The notes below the pieces were generated by a model, which worked only from the letters and a program-made list of their open reading frames with translations, was not told the DNA's origin and ran no database searches. Positions 1 to 6,504 of a stretch of 25,447 nucleotides of DNA are shown here, piece after piece (within the stretch, counting starts at the first letter, position 1; the number at the start of each line of letters is the position of its first letter). This DNA is from CAZCPB01 sp964540295 (lineage in GTDB: Bacteria; Planctomycetota; Phycisphaerae; Phycisphaerales; UBA1924): NCBI GenBank assembly GCA_964540295.1, contig CAZIMT010000029.1, positions 1 to 25,447 on the forward strand. Reading direction: 5' to 3'. Position numbers and translations under genes: made by a program.

Positions 1-403
1 TCGGCGGCGTGCGGTTGATCTCGTCGGCCAGGATCACGCTCGCGAACACCGGCCCGCGCACGAACCGCAGCGAGCGTTGCCCCGTGGCCTTGTCCTCTTG
101 AATCATCTCGGTGCCTGTGATGTCGGCGGGCATGAGGTCGGGCGTGAACTGGATGCGGCTGAACCCCAGCGACAGCGTCCGCGCGATCGTCGAGATCAGC
201 AGCGTCTTGGCGAGCCCCGGCACACCAACCACGACCGCGTGGCCGGAGCTAAAAATGCACATCAGCAATTGGTCGACCACCTCGTCCTGCCCGACGATGA
301 CCTTGTGGATCTCGGCTTTGAGCGATTGCTGGGCACGACGGACCTCGGCGACAACCTCGGACGCGAGGTCGGTGGCCGACGAGTTGCTGGGGCTTTGGTT
401 CAC
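1..403 (-). CDS. MoxR-family AAA+ ATPase, N-terminal part (runs off the window)
   Basis: The minus strand from a GTG at 403 reads through to base 1 with no stop, giving the first 134 residues. Visible are a leader rich in Ser/Asn, a helical stretch ending in KVIVGQDEVVDQLL, a Walker A-like segment GVPGLAKT, then an ITGTEMI and FVRGPVFASVILADEINRTPP stretch, which is the MoxR Walker B region. MoxR ATPases act in the cytoplasm as chaperone-like partners, usually of DUF58 and VWA-domain proteins; any partner would lie left of this window. An in-frame TGA 36 bases upstream excludes a longer start, and a GGAG at 413-416 sits 9 nt before the GTG. The family call is firm; the biological process is not visible. 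Confidence 0.93.
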   Translation of the reverse strand, partial: MNQSPSNSSATDLASEVVAEVRRAQQSLKAEIHKVIVGQDEVVDQLLMCIFSSGHAVVVGVPGLAKTLLISTIARTLSLGFSRIQFTPDLMPADITGTEMIQEDKATGQRSLRFVRGPVFASVILADEINRTPP

Positions 404-681
404 GCGGTTGGACTCCGGGTAGTGGCGCGGTGATTCGATTCAGTTCGACCAGGCTTGGTGCGAGGGTCGTGGCACGAGCGTCGGGCTCGTTCCATGGCTC
501 TCGACTCTTTTCTTTCCCACGATGATACTGCCCTCAAGAGTATCGGCGTTCGCTCGCTCGCAGCGACGGCCTCGAACGGTCATCTCGGTCGATGCACAGC
601 CCGCGTCGTCCAATACGCCCCGCACATCCTCGGGAACCCTCTGGTTCGGCGCCGCCGCCTCGGTTGCGTTTCACCTAAGCG

Positions 682-828
682 CTGTCAGAAAAAGAAACAG
701 CCCAACGTCGCCGGAGCGCCGCTGGGCCGTTTCGATGAGGGGCAAAGGTTTCTGACAGGACGTAAACTGCGGCTTTACGACGGGTAATCAACCCGGCTTC
801 GGCTGAGCGGGGCCGTTTTTCGACCCGT
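682..828 (-). ncRNA. Candidate structured RNA element: three consecutive hairpins
   Basis: Read on the minus strand, three stems follow each other. First, ACGGGT at 823-828 pairs with ACCCGT at 780-785 around a GC-rich interior. Second, CGTAAA at 774-779 pairs with TTTACG at 761-766 across a 7-nt loop. Third, a nested stem has outer arms 749-758 and 682-691 (10 bp, perfect) and inner arms 723-733 and 694-704 (11 bp with one G-U on this strand). The A/C mismatch on the plus strand becomes a G-U pair on the minus strand, which favours a minus-strand RNA. It could be a structured 3' UTR, a small RNA, or a moxR leader. I do not recognise a named RNA family. Confidence 0.35.
689..733 (-). terminator. 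Probable rho-independent terminator of the sigma / anti-sigma / PDZ unit
   Basis: On the minus strand an 11-bp stem (723-733 with 694-704, one G-U wobble) is followed at once by five U residues (693-689). It lies about 170 nt past the stop of the PDZ gene and before the moxR-like gene. The loop is 18 nt and GC-rich. A second, outer 10-bp stem partly uses the U tract, which is unusual for a simple terminator. Confidence 0.6.
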
Positions 829-905
829 GTTTCTTACTCCGAGCAACACGAGAACGTTTCATACAGTTCTACTCGCGGCGTGCGTAACCGGTTGCGATAA
901 AAAGT

Positions 906-2433
906 TCACTTGTGGTCATTCTTCTCAAGCCGTTTCTCCAACTCGTCGAGCCGCTTGTCGAGCCGGTCGAGCTGGTTGTTCAATCGCTCCAAGCGCTTGG
1001 CGGACTGGTCGCCAGCGTCGCCGCCGCCCTGAGGCCTCATGCGGATGAACGGTTGCGCCTCGTTGGGCGCGACGAACACGTCGGCCCGCCCGCCATTTCT
1101 CATTGCGTTGCCAGCCACGCCGTCGCGGTAGGACTGCCAGCGGTTGCGAAAGACGTCGCGTGTTTGGGTCAGCGCTTTGAGCGCCTCCTCCAAGGCACGC
1201 TGCGATTCGGCTTTCAGCTTCTCGGGCTGAAGGTCCGGGTTGTTCTTGATCTCCGCGAGCGCCTCTTCAATCTTCTTGCGAGCCTCGGCCGACCANNNNN
1301 NNNNNNNNNNNNNNNNNNNNNNNNNNNNNNNNNNNNNNNNNNNNNNNNNNNNNNNNNNNNNNNNNNNNNNNNNNNNNNNNNNNNNNNNNNNNNNNCGCGT
1401 TGTTCGAGCCTGACCCAGAGGGACCGAACTGGAAGACCTGCCCCTCCTTGCCGCCCGACCTTGAATCACCCTCGCCCCAAGCACGAGCCCGCGACGCTCC
1501 CAGCTTGCTCGCGTCGTACGCGATCAGGTCCAGCGTCACCGTGTCGGGCTTGCCCTGACGAATGATCTTGAGTTCCAAGTGCTCCCCGGCCTTCTTGCCG
1601 CGCAGGATCTCGCGGAACTTCGCCTGCGTCGCTGGCGTCTGCCCATCGATCGCGGTGACTACATCGTGAGGTTTGAGCCCACCCTTTTCAGCGGGAAGCC
1701 CGTCGATCACACGGTCGATGCTGAACGCGGCACCCTCTTCGAGGCTCAGGTGCTCGAGCACCGAGCTATCGACGTCGGACATGGTGATCCCGACCATCAC
1801 CGGCGGGGGCTCTTCCTCGGCCGTCCCGGCCTGCCCCTCAACATCGGCACCGTTCTCGCCCGCGTCGTTCCACATCAGCGCGCCGCGGCTCCGCAGCGCG
1901 TCGAGCACCGACGGGTCCAGCTCGTTGGAGTTGAACCGCAAGTTCTTCACACCCGAGAGCCCACTTCCTGAAATGCCCTTAGAACCGTGCATCCTTTCGT
2001 TGACTACGCCGACATCGAACGTCTTGATCGTCTTCCCGTCCTTGTCCTTGATGACGACCGAGTTCTCCTTAAGTTCGATCTGGTCCGGCGGCACGGGCTT
2101 GCCGTTGTGCTCGGCCGAGATCGTGCCGTTGTTGATGGTCAGCGAGAACGTGTCGCCATCGTTGCTCTCGTACATCCGGACGGTGCTGGACGCCTGCTGC
2201 CCGCCACCGCCGCCAGCGCCGCCAGCCTGAGACGCTGCGCTCACCGTGCCCAGCGGCTGGGAGTACGAGCCGTGAAGTTGGTCCTCGGTGTTGGCGTTCC
2301 CGCCCGTGCCCACCGAGCCTGACTGAGCCAGCGCCTGCGAGGCGATCGCAGTGCCTGCGATCTGGACGATCGCGCTCAAGGCGATCGCGCTCAGAGCAAA
2401 TGAACCCGACTGAATGTTCCGAGAAGTAGCCAT
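906..2433 (-). CDS. Secreted PDZ-domain protein with C-terminal coiled coil (interrupted by an assembly gap)
   Basis: The start at 2433 has AGGGG at 2441-2445, 7 nt upstream. Residues 1-37 form a long signal peptide (hydrophobic IALSAIVQIAGTAI, cleavage near ASQALA). A Gly/Ser-rich linker follows, then a small beta-rich segment (about 86-145) with DGDTFSLTINNG and DGKTIKTFDVG. A PDZ domain spans about 212-305, with an EKGGLKPHDVVTAIDG core. Past the gap the protein ends in a helical stretch and a Leu/Arg/Glu heptad region (RLERLNNQLDRLDKRLDELE), a likely coiled coil. No protease catalytic motif is visible, so it is probably a peptide- or protein-binding periplasmic factor. It lies downstream of an ECF sigma and anti-sigma-like gene in the same direction. 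The sequenced bases on the two sides of the gap are 346 and 130 whole codons, so the missing stretch should be a multiple of three. Confidence 0.85.
1296..1395. other. Scaffold gap (100 N), true sequence missing
   Basis: Exactly 100 N inside the PDZ-protein gene. Unlike the other two gaps the flanks share no sequence, so this one appears to be real missing DNA of unknown length. The coding frame on both sides is restored only if the missing length is divisible by three. Confidence 0.95.
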
Positions 2434-2601
2434 CGTTCAACCCCTGTTGTCGCGCGGCCTCTCGCCGCATCACCACTGAACAAACACAGTTGGGATTCGC
2501 ATCGGTCCGATTGCACGCCGCCGCACGATCGACACCCGGCCAACTCCTCAACCCACGATTTCGAATCCAGCCTTCCAACCTCGCGATCTATCCGAATGAG
2601 A

Positions 2602-3551
2602 TCAGTACGAGCCCGAACGCTTCGGGGCCGAGATCCGGGCCTGCACAGGCTGCAGTTGCCCGCTCTCGCCCTCGGTGAACGTGTACAGGTTCGGAACCCG
2701 CGTCCGCTCGACGATCTGACGCACAAAATACACCTCGTACCCGCCCGACTTGTCGTCCATCGGGATCGCTTCGAGCATCAGCTTGGAGGGCATCTCCGCG
2801 ACCACCTGGCCCGACTCCTGGCCTTGCCGCAGGTAACGCTGCAAAAGATCGCTCGCCGACTCCGGGAGCGAAGGGCTAGCGGTGGCAAGGCTGCTCGGGG
2901 GGTTCACGAGCCCGTGAGTTCCGGCCTCGAGGTTCCCGGTTCGAATCCCCGAAACCCACGCCAGCGCCAACGCGGCCGCGGCCGCCCAGCCGGTCCAGCG
3001 CGCCAGCGCGTTCAACCGCGACTGCGCGCGCGACTGCAGATCAAACGACCCGCCGCCCGTGCCGTGGCTCGTCGAGCCCACCACGGGATACACTGATTCG
3101 TCCAGCAGTTGAACACGGTCCGCTCCGACGATCGCCATGTTCACCGCGTGGGTCAGGTCCGAATTGCAACGCTGAGCCTGCGCGAGGTCACGCCAGATCG
3201 CCGAGTCGGCCCGCGCAAGCACGTCCAGCGCCGACCAGTCCGCGTCGCCAGCCACGCCATCGACCACGCGGCTGATCAGCAGGTCGCGGTCCAGNNNNNN
3301 NNNNNNNNNNNNNNNNNNNNNNNNNNNNNNNNNNNNNNNNNNNNNNNNNNNNNNNNNNNNNNNNNNNNNNNNNNNNNNNNNNNNNNNNNNNNNNCCGCGT
3401 CGCCAGCCACGCCATCGACCACGCGGCTGATCAGCAGGTCGCGGTCCAGTGGGTCTATACCATCTGAACTCAAACCGCTCGCGCCCAAACCGCTCGACGC
3501 GCCAGCGCGGTAGGCCGGTTCATCAGCAGGTTGTTCAGAAGAGACATTCAT
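2602..3551 (-). CDS. Anti-sigma-factor-like single-pass membrane protein (split by an assembly duplication)
   Basis: As assembled, the gene is broken by 100 N at 3295-3394, but the 55 bases before and after the N are identical. Removing 155 bases gives one open frame of 264 residues from the ATG at 3551. A GGAG at 3558-3561 lies 6 nt from this ATG; a longer in-frame ATG exists at 3614. The N-terminal part contains DRDLLISRVVDGVAGDADW and helices up to about residue 120. One transmembrane segment follows (WTGWAAAAALALAWVSG), then a periplasmic part of about 110 residues with a YEVYFVRQIVERTRV strand region. Position 128 bp behind an ECF sigma gene and this topology suggest a membrane anti-sigma factor. 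No zinc-binding HxxxCxxC motif is seen, so it would be a non-ZAS type. Function is inferred from context. Confidence 0.7.
3240..3449. repeat. Artefactual 55-bp direct repeat flanking a 100-N gap
   Basis: Bases 3240-3294 and 3395-3449 are identical over 55 positions and are separated by exactly 100 N (3295-3394). This is the signature of two contigs overlapping by one assembly k-mer that the scaffolder joined with a default gap. Collapsing the copies restores the reading frame of the anti-sigma-like gene. Confidence 0.95.
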
Positions 3552-3679
3552 CATCCGCTCCACAAGCCTCGCGCCAGGGCTCATCGATCCGTTCGCCGTC
3601 ACCTCGCCGCACATCGTCCACGTATCTCAGATGCGCGATTCAAGGATTCCCGTCGTCCAAACCCGCCAAATTCGGGCTG

Positions 3680-4450
3680 TTACCGAACTGCCGTAACCCG
3701 GGCACTCGCCCCGCCCCCGCCCCCGCCCGCGTGCTGGGCCAATTCTCGCAGCATCCGTCGCCCGCGTGCGATGCGCGTTTCGATCGTCGATTCGGGCAAG
3801 CCCATCAACGCACCGATCTGCCGATAGCTGAGATCCTTCAAACACTTCAAAAGCAGCGGCTCGCGGTACCCCTCGGGCAGTTGCATGGCCAAGCTCATCA
3901 GCCGGTTGGCTTCTTCGCAGGTCTCGGTTGCCGCGGCCGAGTCCATAACGCCCCGGCGCGATTCGGCACCACCGATCGCTCGACCGTGGGCCCAGTGATC
4001 GGGTGAATCATTGATCGAAAGCCGCGCGTTGCGGGCGTGCTTGCCGCCGTCGCGTGCGGCCGCCCGCGCGGTGTTGATCGCCACGGTCCGCAGCCAAGGC
4101 TTCAACGCCCCCGGCTCGCGCAGCTCGCTGATTTTCCGCACCAGCGTCGTGCCCACGTCCTGCAACAAATCCTCGACGTCGGCCCAGCGCGGCTTGTGGG
4201 CCAGAATGATCGCGGCCACCCACCGCCGGTTGGCCACCCACAACGCGTGCAACGCCCGCTCATCCCCGCCCATCGCCAACGCGGCCAGCGACGACTCGGG
4301 GTCACCGCCCGGAACGAAGCCCGAGCCCGAGCGCGAGCCTGTGCGCACAGGGCCAGCCAACGACTCGGGTGATGTGCTGCCGGGTTCTAACAATGCGAGC
4401 TCCGCCATGCAGTGATGCACCACGGGACGATTCCCGTCGCCGATTTCCAT
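3680..4450 (-). CDS. ECF-type RNA polymerase sigma factor
   Basis: A 256-residue protein with region 2 at about 65-135 (ADVEDLLQDVGTTLVRKISEL, then LKPWLRTVAINTARA) and region 4 at about 185-238 (LPEGYREPLLLKCLKDLSYR, then IGALMGLPESTIETRIARGR, the helix-turn-helix). It directs RNA polymerase to a dedicated promoter set. The N terminus has about 60 extra residues compared with a minimal ECF sigma, and the C terminus ends in a run of six glycines. The start is uncertain: ATG at 4450 has a GGA 8 nt upstream; ATG at 4408 (242 residues) is the alternative. The anti-sigma-like gene follows on the same strand, 128 bp from this stop if it starts at 3551, so the two probably form a signalling pair. 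It is divergent from tatC. Confidence 0.9.
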   Translation of the reverse strand: MEIGDGNRPVVHHCMAELALLEPGSTSPESLAGPVRTGSRSGSGFVPGGDPESSLAALAMGGDERALHALWVANRRWVAAIILAHKPRWADVEDLLQDVGTTLVRKISELREPGALKPWLRTVAINTARAAARDGGKHARNARLSINDSPDHWAHGRAIGGAESRRGVMDSAAATETCEEANRLMSLAMQLPEGYREPLLLKCLKDLSYRQIGALMGLPESTIETRIARGRRMLRELAQHAGGGGGGASARVTAVR

Positions 4451-4722
4451 CGTCAGTTCCGGAGCCCGGTTCTTATCTCGGTCACAAGCCGAGGTCGTGG
4501 ACGGACCTCTTGCAGTTCTACGCGGCCGACGGACAAAGGATCGCCCGCCGCCCGCGCCCCTAAAATCTCTCGCTATGCTGACGGTCAACGCGAGGAGCAC
4601 CACGCAGCGCTCAGGCCTAGGTCGAACACCTTGAATACCTTTCAGAAACCATACGCAAACGCCCCGGCAGCCGTCGCACCGGCCTTCGATTACGCAGCGG
4701 AAGTTTCACGGAATCTTTCACG

Positions 4723-5718
4723 ATGAGCCCGGCCTCGCCCGAACCCGTCAAGGGCCACGTCATGTCCTTTGGCGACCATCTCGACGAACTTCGCCGCCGG
4801 GTCATGCTGGCGTTCGTCGGCGTGATCCCGGTCTTTCTCATCGCGATGTACTTCGGCAAGAATGTCCTGAACTTCCTCATCAGGCCCGTCCAGAGCGAGC
4901 TGCGGCACGCCGGCCAACCAGCCTCCATGCAGTCCACCGGCGTGCTGGAAACCTTCGGGGCATACTTTCACGTCTCGATCATCGTCACCGTACTGGTGGG
5001 CAGCCCGTGGATCCTGTGGCAGCTCTGGAAGTTCGTGGCCCCGGGTCTTTACAACCACGAACGGCGCTTCGTGTATTTCCTCTTGCCCCTGAGCACGGTG
5101 CTCACGCTCGCGGGCATCACGCTGCTGTACTTCGCGATCGTGCCCGCGATGCTGCGGTTCTTCATCCCCTTCGGCGCGGACATCGGGCTGACCGCGCCGA
5201 CGGTCGCGCACCTTGCGCCAGACATCACAATCCCCACGCTGCCGGTTCTCGACGGTGACCCGGCGACGCCTCAGGTCGGCATGGCATGGGTCAACACGGT
5301 CATGCAGCAGTGGCGAGTCTGCGTGGGCATGGACGGCACCACGCCTCTCATCCTCGGTTCCGATCTCGTCAAGGGCGCAGGAATCAGCCAGAACTATCGC
5401 GTGAACGAGTACATCCAGCTTTTCCTGACGCTGGCGCTGGCCTTCGCGGTGGCGTTCCAGTTGCCCGTGGTCGTGTTGCTGCTGGGCTGGGCAGGCATCA
5501 TCGATCGCCCGTGGTTGGCCAAGTATCGTCGTCACGCGTTGCTCGGGTGCGCGATACTGGCGGCCTTGCTCACGCCGGGCGATCCGACATCCCTGCTGAT
5601 GCTGTGGCTGCCGTTGTATGGGTTGTACGAACTGGGCGCGCTGCTGCTCAAATACTTCCCGGCACGGCGCATCGCGGGCAACGCGCTGGCGATCCGGCCC
5701 GGCGAGGAAGACCTGTGA
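4723..5718 (+). CDS. tatC: Sec-independent protein translocase TatC, with enlarged periplasmic loop
   Basis: TatC is the inner-membrane core of the twin-arginine export system, which binds signal peptides of folded cargo. Diagnostic segments are HLDELRRRVM (19-28), FVAPGLYNHERR (104-115), a FQLPVVVLLL helix (245-254) and LLTPGDPTSLLMLWLPLYGL (282-301). Six hydrophobic helices can be placed. The protein is 331 residues, longer than the usual 240-260: residues ~152-226, between helices three and four, form an insertion of about 55-60 residues that is polar and has one Cys (200). No tatA or tatB is in the window. A GGA lies 9 nt before the ATG; an internal ATG at residue 14 is also possible. It heads a plus-strand run with tadA and bamA. 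Confidence 0.95.
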   Translation: MSPASPEPVKGHVMSFGDHLDELRRRVMLAFVGVIPVFLIAMYFGKNVLNFLIRPVQSELRHAGQPASMQSTGVLETFGAYFHVSIIVTVLVGSPWILWQLWKFVAPGLYNHERRFVYFLLPLSTVLTLAGITLLYFAIVPAMLRFFIPFGADIGLTAPTVAHLAPDITIPTLPVLDGDPATPQVGMAWVNTVMQQWRVCVGMDGTTPLILGSDLVKGAGISQNYRVNEYIQLFLTLALAFAVAFQLPVVVLLLGWAGIIDRPWLAKYRRHALLGCAILAALLTPGDPTSLLMLWLPLYGLYELGALLLKYFPARRIAGNALAIRPGEEDL

Positions 5719-5763
5719 CCCTCCGCATTGACGAACTTCTCTCTTCCGAACTCTCCGCCCCTC

Positions 5764-5790
5764 GGTGGGACAGGTTTTCATCCTGTTTCT
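5764..5790 (+). repeat. Dispersed GTGG-CAGG palindromic repeat, copy A
   Basis: Between tatC and tadA. The core is ACAGG (5770-5774) and CCTGT (5782-5786) around a 7-nt spacer, preceded by GTGG and followed by a pyrimidine-rich tail. Similar copies lie at 9270 and 21517, always between genes. Confidence 0.65.
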
Positions 5791-5845
5791 ACTCGTTCTC
5801 CATGCTTTCTTGCAACTCCTCACACTTTCTGCGAGCTCTGCCAGC

Positions 5846-6427
5846 ATGAGCCCCGGCCCACGACCCAAGCGCGGCGTCTGGTGGCTCAGAGCCGCGCGCG
5901 ATCGCACCACTCGGGCGATCGCAATCTCTCCTGTCCTTGGCCCCGATGCCGCCACCGATCTCGACCGCCGCATGATGGCTCGCGCGATGGACCTCGCTCG
6001 CGACGCCGCCGCCCAGGGCGAGGTTCCCGTCGGGGCGGTGGTGTTCGACACTCAAACCGGACAGACCCTCGGCGAAGGCATGAACCGCCGCGAGCGCCAC
6101 GCCGACCCTTCCGCCCACGCCGAGTTCACAGCGATCCTGGCCGCAGCACGAAAAGTCAAAGATTGGCGGCTCAACCACTGCTCGCTGGCGGTGACGCTCG
6201 AACCCTGCCCGATGTGCGCGGGGCTGATCGTCAACGCCAGGGTCGGGCGGTTGATCTACGGAGCCGACGACCCCAAGGCCGGGGCGGTACGAAGTTTGTA
6301 CTCGATTACCGGGGATCGGCGGCTGAACCATCGCCCGGCCGTAATTGGCGGTGTCCTCGCGGCGGAATCAGCACAGGAGCTTCAAGGGTTCTTCGCCAAA
6401 CTCAGAGAAAAGCGCAAACGGCCCTGA
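5846..6427 (+). CDS. tadA: tRNA adenosine(34) deaminase TadA
   Basis: Deaminates A34 to inosine in the tRNA anticodon. The zinc site of the CMP/dCMP deaminase fold is complete: HAE at residues 91-93, with the catalytic Glu, and PCPMC at 120-124. The flanks match TadA (GEVPVGAVVFD at 59-69; IVNARVGRLIYGADDPKAG at 128-146). The product is 193 residues from the ATG at 5846. The first ~40 residues (basic, SPGPRPKRG start) have no counterpart in typical TadA, so translation may begin at the paired ATGs of residues 43-44. A longer open frame reaches 5765 but runs through the repeat copy and is unlikely to be coding. It lies 127 bp after tatC and 77 bp before bamA on the same strand. Confidence 0.93.
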   Translation: MSPGPRPKRGVWWLRAARDRTTRAIAISPVLGPDAATDLDRRMMARAMDLARDAAAQGEVPVGAVVFDTQTGQTLGEGMNRRERHADPSAHAEFTAILAAARKVKDWRLNHCSLAVTLEPCPMCAGLIVNARVGRLIYGADDPKAGAVRSLYSITGDRRLNHRPAVIGGVLAAESAQELQGFFAKLREKRKRP

Positions 6428-6504
6428 CACCCCAGGCCGCCCGATCATCACCGGCGAGCTCCCCTCGTTTGTCGTCCAGCCTTCCGCCGGGTACTGTCCG
6501 TGCC

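Larger units (their letters stand above)
404..905. other. 502-bp gene-free region between moxR-like and PDZ-protein genes
   Basis: No open frame here has a convincing start, ribosome binding site or protein-like composition. The left part (404-680) shows only a small hairpin, GAACC/GGTTC at 634-647. The right part (682-828) is unusually rich in inverted repeats and is described separately. The stretch lies downstream of the minus-strand PDZ gene and upstream of the moxR-like gene, so it is both the 3' region of one and the 5' region of the other. A moxR promoter is expected here, but I could not pick out convincing -35/-10 boxes. Confidence 0.7.

Noticed and set aside
455..787. 110-codon plus-strand frame before the PDZ gene end
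   Set aside because: It runs through the hairpin cluster, has no ribosome binding site and its product has no recognisable composition or domain.
2930..2960. GGTTCGAATCCCC, which looks like a tRNA T-loop
   Set aside because: It lies inside the anti-sigma-like coding frame, the flanking bases do not form a T-stem, and no acceptor, D or anticodon arms are found around it.
5765..5845. In-frame hydrophobic extension of TadA that resembles a signal peptide
   Set aside because: It is translated from the palindromic repeat and pyrimidine-rich tail; TadA is cytoplasmic.
4690..6051. 453-codon minus-strand open frame across tatC and tadA
   Set aside because: Composition is Arg/Gln/His-rich and antisense to two clear genes; no start site or family resemblance.
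5728..6504. Upstream extension of the bamA frame by 259 codons
   Set aside because: It overlaps tadA in another frame and contains the dispersed repeat. The signal peptide beginning at 6505 marks the true start.
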